Origin: VMSU01 sp031400755
Lineage (GTDB): Bacteria > Desulfobacterota > Desulfobulbia > Desulfobulbales > VMSU01
Direction: 5' to 3'
Assembly (NCBI GenBank): GCA_031400755.1
Contig: JANNQL010000148.1
Coordinates: forward strand, 1 to 35,427
Length of the DNA stretch: 35,427 bases
Positions 7,260-14,116 of this stretch are shown here, piece after piece (the stretch's first letter is position 1; each line of letters starts with the position of its first letter). The notes beneath the pieces are model-generated. The model saw only the letters and a program-made list of their open reading frames with translations, was not told where the DNA came from and did no database searches. The translations under genes and the position numbers were made by a program.

Positions 7260-7538
7260 ATGAAGGATTTTCGCTACCTGGCAGGGGTCTCGACCTTGGT
7301 CTTGCACCCGGAGGTCTGTGTGGGCTGTGGCAGTTGCGCCTTGGTTTGTCCCCATCAAGTGTTTGCAGTGACTGGTAAAAAGGCGGCGATCATTGACTTG
7401 GACGGCTGCATGGAGTGTGGGGCCTGCGCCCTCAATTGTCCGGTTGACGCGATTTCAGTGACCCCTGGGGTTGGCTGCGCTTCTTATATTATCCAGACGT
7501 GGATTAAGGGGAAGGATGCCGACATTCAGTGCTGCTGA
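7260..7538 (+). CDS. hgcB: HgcB, 2[4Fe-4S] ferredoxin of mercury methylation
   Basis: Small ferredoxin that reduces the HgcA corrinoid during mercury methylation. The 92-residue protein has two cysteine clusters, Cys20/23/26/30 and Cys50/53/56/60. The second is the family-typical CMECGAC. It also has an extra Cys73 and the C-terminal Cys91-Cys92 pair characteristic of HgcB, thought to bind mercury. The start is the ATG at 7260, chosen for its strong AAGGAGGAG site. A longer in-frame reading from 7155 would overlap hgcA and adds no conserved sequence. It follows hgcA directly and must be co-transcribed with it. A 9-bp inverted repeat spans its stop codon (7523-7548). Confidence 0.97.
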   Translation: MKDFRYLAGVSTLVLHPEVCVGCGSCALVCPHQVFAVTGKKAAIIDLDGCMECGACALNCPVDAISVTPGVGCASYIIQTWIKGKDADIQCC

Positions 7539-7548
7539 TCACTGAATG
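7523..7548 (+). repeat. Inverted repeat across the hgcB stop codon
   Basis: Perfect 9-bp arms (7523-7531 CATTCAGTG, 7540-7548 CACTGAATG) enclose an 8-base loop holding the last two cysteine codons and the TGA. No T-run follows, so it is not an obvious terminator. Confidence 0.45.
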
Positions 7549-7634
7549 CCGAGGTGTGCCTTGACGGGGTAACCCGATCTGTTTCTATGCGGGTGGCAGT
7601 CAACGCTCAAAATATGTCTTGAAAGGGTAAAATT

Positions 7635-8411
7635 ATGGGGATGGTGAATCAGTTGGGGAATTTTGTGAAGGGTTTCTGGTATCCATTCAATTCGTTTGCC
7701 TTTATCAGGCGGCATCCCCGGCTTTATCCCTTTATTGTTCTGCCCTTGGTCATTAATGTAGTCAGCTTCTGCCTGGTAATCTATTTTGGCTTTGACTTTT
7801 ATCGGAATCTGGTGATGTCCAGAATTCCCCAAGGCGAGGCCTGGTATTGGCTGGTCCTTAATTACTTTGTATTGCTCTTGGCCATTGTCGTGGTGCTGGT
7901 TCTGGTCTTTTTTACCTTCGCGGCGGTGGGCAGCATGCTTGCCTCGCCGTTTAATGATGTCTTGTCGGAGAAGACGGAACTGCTGTTGGGCGGGCATACC
8001 CCTGATGAGACTTTTTCCCTGATCAGCTTTGTCCAAGGGGCTGGTCAGGTCATGCTGACTGAGGGCAAGAAGATCGGGGTGTTTCTGCTGGGGATGCTGG
8101 CCCTGCTTCTGCTCAATCTCATACCGGTGCTTGGCGCCATGCTCTATCCGGTTCTGTCAGTGGTCTGGACGGCTTTTTTTCTGGTGATGGAATATACCGG
8201 CTACGTCTTTGCTCGCAAACGGATGAGCTTCAAGGACCAGCGCCAAATCGTCTACCGTAACGCAGCCTTGATGAGTGGCTTTGGTCTCGGCTTATTATGT
8301 CTTCTGGCCATCCCTTTTTTGCAATTTTTTTGTATTCCGTTGGGGGTGGTGGGGGCTGTGCGGCTTCTGGCTGAGGCCAAGGAACTTGGCGAGGGTGTCC
8401 GAAAGCATTAA
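7635..8411 (+). CDS. CysZ/EI24-family integral membrane protein
   Basis: The 258-residue protein looks like the EI24/CysZ family (PF07264). It has an N-terminal 'GFWYPFNSFAFIRRHPRLYPFIVLPL' segment, a 'GSMLASPFNDVLSEKTE' stretch, several strong membrane helices, and 'VMEYTGYVFARKRMSF' near the middle-to-end. CysZ proteins import sulfate in assimilating bacteria, while many family members in other groups have no tested role. Sulfate uptake would make sense in a sulfate reducer, but the sequence alone does not prove it. It lies 96 bases downstream of hgcB on the same strand and is followed by a strong terminator, so it may be the last gene of the hgc transcript. An ATG two codons in (7641) is an alternative start. 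Confidence 0.75.
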   Translation: MGMVNQLGNFVKGFWYPFNSFAFIRRHPRLYPFIVLPLVINVVSFCLVIYFGFDFYRNLVMSRIPQGEAWYWLVLNYFVLLLAIVVVLVLVFFTFAAVGSMLASPFNDVLSEKTELLLGGHTPDETFSLISFVQGAGQVMLTEGKKIGVFLLGMLALLLLNLIPVLGAMLYPVLSVVWTAFFLVMEYTGYVFARKRMSFKDQRQIVYRNAALMSGFGLGLLCLLAIPFLQFFCIPLGVVGAVRLLAEAKELGEGVRKH

Positions 8412-8489
8412 GGTGTAGCGCCTGTCAGGAGGGCCATGCCGAAGGCCTAGCGTACATCGCGGTGTGGAATGAGGAAATTATCAGTGATG

Positions 8490-8540
8490 ACCATGCCTGG
8501 CGCTATAGTTTGCGATATAGTGCCAAGCATGGTTTTTGTT
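8490..8540 (+). terminator. Rho-independent terminator after the hgcAB/cysZ-like genes
   Basis: A long stem (ACCATGC...GCATGGT with GGCGCTATA against ATATAGTGCC, about 17-18 pairs including G-U pairs, loop near 8509-8515) is followed by TTTTT at 8533-8537. It closes the plus-strand unit. Confidence 0.85.
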
Positions 8541-8568
8541 CGTAAGGCGCACCAAGCGGATTTGGTTT

Positions 8569-8615
8569 GCCAGGAGGGCGGACCAGTTCGGGGCGTTCCG
8601 GCTCAAACTCCTGGC
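8569..8615. repeat. Inverted repeat between convergent genes
   Basis: Perfect 8-bp arms GCCAGGAG (8569-8576) and CTCCTGGC (8608-8615) with a 31-base, GC-rich, partly self-complementary middle. It lies downstream of the minus-strand YkgJ gene. No T-run is attached on that strand, so termination is uncertain. Confidence 0.35.
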
Positions 8616-8646
8616 TAGGCCGTTCAGTTATTCTTGAAAAAGCGCG

Positions 8647-9603
8647 CTATTTTTTGGTTTTACCCGGCTTTTTTTTAGCCATCTCCTGCTGGAGCTGGTC
8701 CCGGTCTTTCTTTAATTCTTCGTAGGTGCTTTCTGCCCGAAGCGCCGCTTCCTGCTGTTTCCCCTTGAGTTCCGTTACTTTAGTTTTGATCTTTTCTTCT
8801 TTGATCTTCAGGTCGTTGGTGCCAAAGAGCGATGACGCCAGATAGAGATAGGAGAATTTCAAGAGAGCGATGTCGTCTTCCTTGATTTGGGTAAGGGTTT
8901 CCGCATCAATTTCATAGGTCTGCAAGAAGGAGCTGTGGAAGATGAAATCTTTAAATTTTTCCAGATTGGTGCTGACCATGAAGAACATCTTCTTGGCAGG
9001 TTCACTCAAGGTGGCCTGCTGGCCGAAGGATTTGCGGCGCATGACCAGTTCCATCCAGCCCCGATTCATGTCATCCCGCACATCGACACCCTGGTCGGCC
9101 CGCCATTCCCGCACCGTCCAGACCTTGTCCTCATCATGGCCCTTGCAGTAAGACTCCTTGACCTTGAAGAAGAATTTTTCAGTGGCTTGATTTTCTTGGG
9201 CACCCTCATGAAAATTGGCCATGCCGATGGGGTAGTAACGGCAGGCTGACGGTCGGTCGGTGTAGACCAAGCAACCTGCATCGGTGACAAATGGACAGCG
9301 GCCTTCAGCAGTCAAATGGATCTGCACACCCGGCATGTCGGTCTTTTCCAGGTACACTGGTTTGGTATAGCGCAGCAGGAACTCGTCAGAGTCAATGCCG
9401 ATTCTCTGTCGCAGGCAGAGAATATCATATGGGGTCAGAATAATATTAATGTTGCCGCAGCATGAGGTGAAGCAGGAGACTCCGGGGTGGCAACGAAACT
9501 GAATCTTGCTGTCCAAAGAGAGTTTTTCGGGCATGATATTGCTTGGATTGTTTTCTTTACCGAACAAAATATCTTGTTTCGTGGCTGAATTTGAAGAGGT
9601 CAT
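8647..9603 (-). CDS. YkgJ-type cysteine-cluster protein
   Basis: The 318-residue protein belongs to the YkgJ/CxxCxxCC family (PF03692), thought to bind zinc or iron; its biochemical role is unknown. Cysteines cluster at 38, 44, 48 and 49 (FRCHPGVSCFTSCC) and again at 103, 111 and 121 (RCPFVTDAGC...SACRYYP), the usual family arrangement. The last ~60 residues are a lysine- and glutamate-rich probable coiled coil, unlike the short members of the family. The start at 9603 has an AAGGAACC site. The gene is convergent with the CysZ-like gene and divergent from aprBA, so it shares the 539-base upstream region with aprB. A link to sulfur metabolism is only suggested by position. Confidence 0.85.
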   Translation of the reverse strand: MTSSNSATKQDILFGKENNPSNIMPEKLSLDSKIQFRCHPGVSCFTSCCGNINIILTPYDILCLRQRIGIDSDEFLLRYTKPVYLEKTDMPGVQIHLTAEGRCPFVTDAGCLVYTDRPSACRYYPIGMANFHEGAQENQATEKFFFKVKESYCKGHDEDKVWTVREWRADQGVDVRDDMNRGWMELVMRRKSFGQQATLSEPAKKMFFMVSTNLEKFKDFIFHSSFLQTYEIDAETLTQIKEDDIALLKFSYLYLASSLFGTNDLKIKEEKIKTKVTELKGKQQEAALRAESTYEELKKDRDQLQQEMAKKKPGKTKK

Positions 9604-10142
9604 GATGGTTCCTTATTTTTGATAAGTCAAAGTGCGAGTCGTGCCGGCGTCAGGCAGGAAACGGGGAGCAAAAGTTACCAAGTGAATGATGCATGATTGA
9701 AATTTCCATGGTAAAAATTTTTCGACAAATTAATCACCGGGGGCGGGGGTGTCAAATTAATTTTCAGACAACAAAGAGGGGAAGGGTGTGGGGATGGGTT
9801 GATGCTTCATGGGTGGTTTTTTTTACTTGACTTTTATATTGTGAGAAATTAAAAGATTTGCTGGGAAAAATGAGTGATGCTTCATTTGTTGGGTTCATCA
9901 ACACGCACCATTTTCTTTAAAGCTAACAATATCAAAATGTTAGATTCAATAGGCGTTTTCGTGTAAAAGAGAGTCCTTGTTCAGGTAGTGCCGATTTAAG
10001 ATATTGGCAAAGGGTGCTGGAGCTGGTCGCAATCAAGTAGAATTGATTGTTTATGGTGAAGGTAACCGCTGCTGTTTTTTTTAAAAACTGGCGTCGCGTC
10101 CGCGGCGTCGAATTTTCAATTCCAATGTGAGGAGGTATTTTA
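9604..10142. promoter_or_regulatory. Divergent control region of the YkgJ gene and aprBA
   Basis: A 539-base AT-rich region without a gene. It holds an 11-base direct repeat TGATGCTTCAT at 9800-9810 and 9875-9885, and a similar TGATGCATGAT near 9684. A second pair of near-repeats, GACAAATTAAT and GTCAAATTAAT, is at 9724-9734 and 9751-9761. A candidate aprB promoter lies between the TGATGCTTCAT copies. The aprB ribosome-binding site GAGGAGG is at about 10130. Confidence 0.5.
9827..9855 (+). promoter_or_regulatory. Candidate promoter for aprBA
   Basis: TTGACT (9827-9832), a 17-base spacer and TAAAAG (9850-9855). It would give a long leader of about 280 bases before aprB. It is flanked by the two TGATGCTTCAT repeats. 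The -10 match is only moderate. Confidence 0.4.
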
Positions 10143-10577
10143 ATGCCAAGTTATGTAGAATTTTCAAAGTGTGACGGTTGTAAGGGCGGGGACAAGACCG
10201 CCTGTATGTACATCTGTCCGAACGACTTAATGGTGCTTAACAAGGAGACCATGAAGGCTTACAACCAAGAGCCTGATGCCTGCTGGGAGTGTTACTCCTG
10301 TGTTAAGATCTGCCCCCAGGGCGCAATTGCGGTTCGTGGTTACAATGACTTCGTACCGATGGGCGGTCAGGTTCACCCGATGCGGAGTTCAGACTCCATC
10401 ATGTGGACCGTTAAATTCCGCAATGGTAACCTGAAGCGTTTCAAATTCCCGATCCGGACCACGGCTGAGGGTGCTGCCAACGCTTATGAGAGCCTAAAAG
10501 GCGTCAGTCTGGATAACGAGCTTCTTTCTACCCAGACGGCTCTCCCCAGTCCTGATCCTGCCAAGATGGCGAAATAA
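10143..10577 (+). CDS. aprB: APS reductase beta subunit
   Basis: Iron-sulfur subunit of dissimilatory adenylylsulfate reductase, which reduces APS to sulfite and AMP in the cytoplasm. It carries electrons through two [4Fe-4S] clusters to the FAD of AprA. The 144-residue protein has the ligands in order: Cys10, 13, 21, 25 (KCDGCKGG...CMYICP) and Cys47, 50, 53, 57 (CWECYSCVKICP). The C-terminal tail after about residue 70 matches the part that wraps around AprA (DFVPMGGQVHPMRSSDSIMW). Length and sequence are typical. A GAGGAGG site precedes the ATG. It is followed after 56 bases by aprA in one operon. Confidence 0.98.
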   Translation: MPSYVEFSKCDGCKGGDKTACMYICPNDLMVLNKETMKAYNQEPDACWECYSCVKICPQGAIAVRGYNDFVPMGGQVHPMRSSDSIMWTVKFRNGNLKRFKFPIRTTAEGAANAYESLKGVSLDNELLSTQTALPSPDPAKMAK

Positions 10578-10633
10578 TTGATTTCCGTTGCTTAAACCTA
10601 TTTGAGCCAAAATTACTTTTAGGAGGAATTACA

Positions 10634-12649
10634 ATGGCGTTACCTAATCAGCCACTGGGCGAGCTGCCCGCGGTTATCAATCCGGAAATTGTTGAGCACA
10701 GCGTTGACGTACTGATCGTCGGCGGCGGTATGGCCGCTTGCGGTTGTGCCTTTGAAATTAAGAAATGGGCACCAGCCGGCATGAAGATTACCTTGGTTGA
10801 CAAGGCCTCTCTGGAGCGTTCCGGTGCAGTTGCCCAGGGTCTGTCCGCGATCAACACCTATATCGGCAGCAACCCAATCGAGAATTATGTAAAGATGGTT
10901 CGTAACGACCTGATGGGTGTAGTTCGTGAAGACCTGATCTATGACTTGGGCCGTCACGTTGATGATTCCGTTCATCTGTTTGAAGAATGGGGTCTGCCGG
11001 TTTGGAAGATAGATGAAAATGGCGACAACTTGGACGGTGCTAAGCCTGCCAAGTCATTAAAAGATGGTGGTAAGCCTGTTCGTACTGGTAAGTGGCAGAT
11101 CATGATCAACGGTGAGTCCTACAAGTGTATCGTCGCTGAGCCAGCTAAGAAGGCACTCGGCGAAGAGAATTGCTTGGAGAGAATCTTCATTGTTAAATTG
11201 CTCCTCGACAAAAACAAAGAGAACACCATTGCTGGTGCGGTTGGTTTCTCTACCCGTGAAAATAAAGTTCATGTCTTCAAGTGTAAGACCATGCTGTGTG
11301 CTTGCGGCGGTGCGGTCAACATCTTCCGTCCCCGTTCAACCGGTGAAGGTAAGGGCCGAGCTTGGTATCCCGTCTGGAATGCCGGTTCAACCTACACTAT
11401 GTGCGCTCAGGTTGGCGCCACCCTGACCATGATGGAAAACCGCTTCACCCCGGCCCGTTTCAAAGACGGTTACGGCCCGGTTGGCGCTTGGTTCCTCCTG
11501 TTCAAGGCCAAAGTTCAGAATGGTCTTGGTGAGTTCTATGCCAACAGCGATGCGGTTAAGGACGAACTTGCCAAGTTCATGCCTTATGGCGCCTCTGCGG
11601 TCACCCCCACCTGTCTGCGTAACCACCTGATGATCAACGAGCTGAAGGCAGGTCGTGGCCCGATCTACATGGCTACCGATGTTGCCTTGAACGCCTTCCT
11701 GGATGCCAAGAAGGCCGCTGGCCTGGATGAAAAGGATGTCAAGAAATACTGGAAGCACCTTGAGTCCGAGGCTTGGGAAGACTTCCTGGATATGTCCGTT
11801 GGTCAGGCCGGTCTGTGGGCTGGAATGAACATCGAGCCGGAAAAGGTTGGTTCTGAGATCATGCCGACCGAACCCTACATGCTGGGTTCTCACTCAGGCT
11901 GCTGCGGCATCTGGGTTTCCGGTCCGGACGAAGCTTGGGTACCGACTGTTGACGGTACCCGTTCCCATCAGTACAAGTGGGGCTACAACAGAATGACCAC
12001 TGTTAACGGTCTGTTCACCGCAGGTGACGGCGTTGGTGCTTCTGGCCATAAGTTCTCTTCAGGTTCCCATGCTGAAGGCCGTATCGTTGCCAAGCAGATG
12101 GTTAAGTACTGCCGTGACAATGCCTCCTTCACCCCGGAATTGGCCCAGTCCTCTCAGGAGTTGGCTGACCAGATCTATGCTCCGGTTAAGTTGTATCATC
12201 AGCATGTTGGTGCAACTACTGCGGCCGATGTTAACCCCAACTACTGTAAGCCGCCCGGTATCATGATGCGCCTGATGAAGGCAACCGACGAGTACGGCGG
12301 CGGCGTTGCCACTTACTACATGACCTCTGGCAAACTGCTTCACATCTGTCTGGATCTTCTGCGGATGCTCCGTGAAGATGCGGCGTTGATGGCAGCCGGT
12401 GACTTGCACGAGTTGATGCGGGCTTGGGAAAACTATCATCGTATCTGGTGTGTAGAGACCCACATCCGTCACATTGAGTTCCGTAAAGAGTCCCGTTACC
12501 CGGGCTTCTATTACCGGTCTGACTACCCGACCGTTGATGATGCGAACTGGAAGGCCTTCGTTAACTCAACTTTCGATCCTAAGACCCAGGAGTGGAAGTG
12601 TGAGAAAGTAAAATGCATTAACGTCATCGAGACCGAACCCTGGCTTTAA
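10634..12649 (+). CDS. aprA: APS reductase alpha subunit
   Basis: Catalytic flavoprotein of dissimilatory APS reductase. It has 671 residues, close to the family norm. The N-terminal FAD-binding fold is clear (VDVLIVGGGMAACGCAFEIK, about residues 24-43), as are the conserved segments ERSGAVAQGLSAINTY, MMENRFTPARFKDGYGPVGA and GDGVGASGHKFSSGSHAEGR. The C-terminal part contains the VETHIRHIEFRKESRYPGFYYRSDYP stretch common to AprA and related fumarate-reductase-type proteins. The protein is of the sulfate-reducer type by general look, but direction of the reaction in vivo cannot be read from sequence. An AGGAGG site precedes the ATG. A strong terminator follows 55 bases after the stop, separating aprBA from qmoABC. 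Confidence 0.98.
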   Translation: MALPNQPLGELPAVINPEIVEHSVDVLIVGGGMAACGCAFEIKKWAPAGMKITLVDKASLERSGAVAQGLSAINTYIGSNPIENYVKMVRNDLMGVVREDLIYDLGRHVDDSVHLFEEWGLPVWKIDENGDNLDGAKPAKSLKDGGKPVRTGKWQIMINGESYKCIVAEPAKKALGEENCLERIFIVKLLLDKNKENTIAGAVGFSTRENKVHVFKCKTMLCACGGAVNIFRPRSTGEGKGRAWYPVWNAGSTYTMCAQVGATLTMMENRFTPARFKDGYGPVGAWFLLFKAKVQNGLGEFYANSDAVKDELAKFMPYGASAVTPTCLRNHLMINELKAGRGPIYMATDVALNAFLDAKKAAGLDEKDVKKYWKHLESEAWEDFLDMSVGQAGLWAGMNIEPEKVGSEIMPTEPYMLGSHSGCCGIWVSGPDEAWVPTVDGTRSHQYKWGYNRMTTVNGLFTAGDGVGASGHKFSSGSHAEGRIVAKQMVKYCRDNASFTPELAQSSQELADQIYAPVKLYHQHVGATTAADVNPNYCKPPGIMMRLMKATDEYGGGVATYYMTSGKLLHICLDLLRMLREDAALMAAGDLHELMRAWENYHRIWCVETHIRHIEFRKESRYPGFYYRSDYPTVDDANWKAFVNSTFDPKTQEWKCEKVKCINVIETEPWL

Positions 12650-12703
12650 TTTGCGATCAGGCAACGATTGACTGTTATTGATCAGTTACTTGTGTATCAT
12701 TGA

Positions 12704-12742
12704 AATCTCCAGGCGTCTGCAAGGCGCCTGGAGATTTTTCTA
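12704..12742 (+). terminator. Rho-independent terminator of aprBA
   Basis: A perfect 12-bp stem (12704-12715 AATCTCCAGGCG and 12725-12736), 9-base loop and a T-run to 12739. It implies that aprBA and qmoABC are separate transcripts. Confidence 0.9.
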
Positions 12743-12767
12743 TACAGACATTGCATGACATTTTTTG

Positions 12768-12808
12768 TGGCTGAGTTGAATGGCTGGAGAGATTATTCAG
12801 TTCAGCCA
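12768..12808 (+). repeat. Hairpin in the qmoA leader
   Basis: Arms at 12768-12779 (TGGCTGAGTTGA) and 12797-12808 (TCAGTTCAGCCA) can form a 12-pair RNA stem with two G-U pairs. It lies 44 bases before qmoA. It has no T-run and may affect transcript stability or translation. Confidence 0.4.
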
Positions 12809-12852
12809 TGGGAAATGTTTTTTATTAACTTCAAATTAAATGGAGGAGTGGC

Positions 12853-14112
12853 ATGACAGACGCAGGTGGAGCATCCGGCATGGGTGCGGTACTGGTCGTA
12901 GGTGGCGGAATTAGTGGGATGACCGCAGCCCTAGAAGCCGCCGAGGTTGGCAAGGACGTTTTTTTGGTGGAAAAAAACCCCTATTTGGGGGGTCGGGTTG
13001 CACAACTCAATCAATACTTCCCCAAATTGTGTCCCCCTTCTTGCGGTATGGAGATCAATTTTCAGCGGATCAAAAATAACCGGAAGATTCGGACTTACAC
13101 CATGACCACGGTTAAATCGGTATCGGGCACGGTTGGTAATTACGAAGTGACTTTGGAGACCGCTGCGCGCTATGTGAACAGCAGTTGCACGGCATGTAAT
13201 GCCTGTGTGGATGCCTGTCCTGAAGAGCGCGCCAACGCCTTCAACTTCAATATGGACAAGACCAAGGCCATCTACAAGGCCCATGAAATGTCCTTCCCGA
13301 TGCGCTATGTTGTTGACCCCAGCGCCTGCACCAAATGTGGAAAATGTGTTGAGGCATGTAAATATAGCGCCATTGAAATGGATATGCAGGCGAAATCCTT
13401 TACGCTCAATGTGGCCGCCATTGTTTGGGCCACTGGCTGGAATCCGTACGATCCCACCCGTATGGAGAACTTGAAGTTCAATTCCTCTGACGCCATTATC
13501 ACCAATATGATGATGGAGCGTTTGGCTGCCCCTGCCGGTCCGACTGGGGGCAAAATACTGCGCCCGGGCGACAATAAGGAACCCCAGAGTTTTGCCTTTG
13601 TGCAGTGTGCCGGATCCCGCGATGAGAACCACCTTGAGTTTTGCTCATATATCTGCTGCATGGCCAGCATGAAGCAGATTACTTATATCCGCGAGCGTTA
13701 CCCTGAGGCGCCGATCACTGTTTTTTACATTGATCTACGGACCCCTGGCAAGTATGAAAAATTCCGCGAAAAGCTGATGGCTGATCCCAAGATTACTTTT
13801 ATCAAGGGCAAGGTCGCAGACATTATCGCTGAGGCTGATGGTGGCGTAACTTTGGTTGCCGAGAATGCAGTGACTGGTGAGAAAATTAAGCAGAAGGTTG
13901 ATCTCGCTATCCTGGCAACCGGTATGGAACCGGCAGCGAAATCCATGGGAGCTGCCTGCGGTGTGTCGATGGACAGCAATGGTTTTATTGTCGGCGACGC
14001 CGACAAGGCCATGCTTTCTGCCGGTTGCGCCAAGAAGGCCTCTGACGTTGTCACTGCCACGCAGAACGCCACTGCTGCCGCATTAAAAGCAATTCAAGCC
14101 TCAAGGAGATAG
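12853..14112 (+). CDS. qmoA: Quinone-interacting oxidoreductase subunit QmoA
   Basis: HdrA-like flavoprotein subunit of the QmoABC complex, which is thought to deliver quinol electrons to APS reductase. The 419-residue protein has an N-terminal FAD fold (VLVVGGGISGMTAALEA, from residue 13) and a KNPYLGGRVAQLNQYFPKLCPPSC segment. Two cysteine clusters follow, at Cys112/115/118/122 and Cys159/162/165/169. The second half holds a CAGSRDENHLEFCSYICC motif as in heterodisulfide reductase HdrA. A GGAGGAG site precedes the ATG at 12853. qmoB starts four bases after its stop. The linkage qmoABC next to aprBA is the standard arrangement in sulfate reducers. Confidence 0.97.
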   Translation: MTDAGGASGMGAVLVVGGGISGMTAALEAAEVGKDVFLVEKNPYLGGRVAQLNQYFPKLCPPSCGMEINFQRIKNNRKIRTYTMTTVKSVSGTVGNYEVTLETAARYVNSSCTACNACVDACPEERANAFNFNMDKTKAIYKAHEMSFPMRYVVDPSACTKCGKCVEACKYSAIEMDMQAKSFTLNVAAIVWATGWNPYDPTRMENLKFNSSDAIITNMMMERLAAPAGPTGGKILRPGDNKEPQSFAFVQCAGSRDENHLEFCSYICCMASMKQITYIRERYPEAPITVFYIDLRTPGKYEKFREKLMADPKITFIKGKVADIIAEADGGVTLVAENAVTGEKIKQKVDLAILATGMEPAAKSMGAACGVSMDSNGFIVGDADKAMLSAGCAKKASDVVTATQNATAAALKAIQASRR

Positions 14113-14116
14113 TTCG

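Noticed and set aside
7539..8036. Minus-strand open frame of 165 codons
   Set aside because: It lies opposite the well-supported CysZ/EI24-like gene, is hydrophilic and repetitive (many Q, H, K), and has no recognisable motif.
12931..13632. Minus-strand open frame of 233 codons
   Set aside because: It is a frame shadow of qmoA, which has full motif support.
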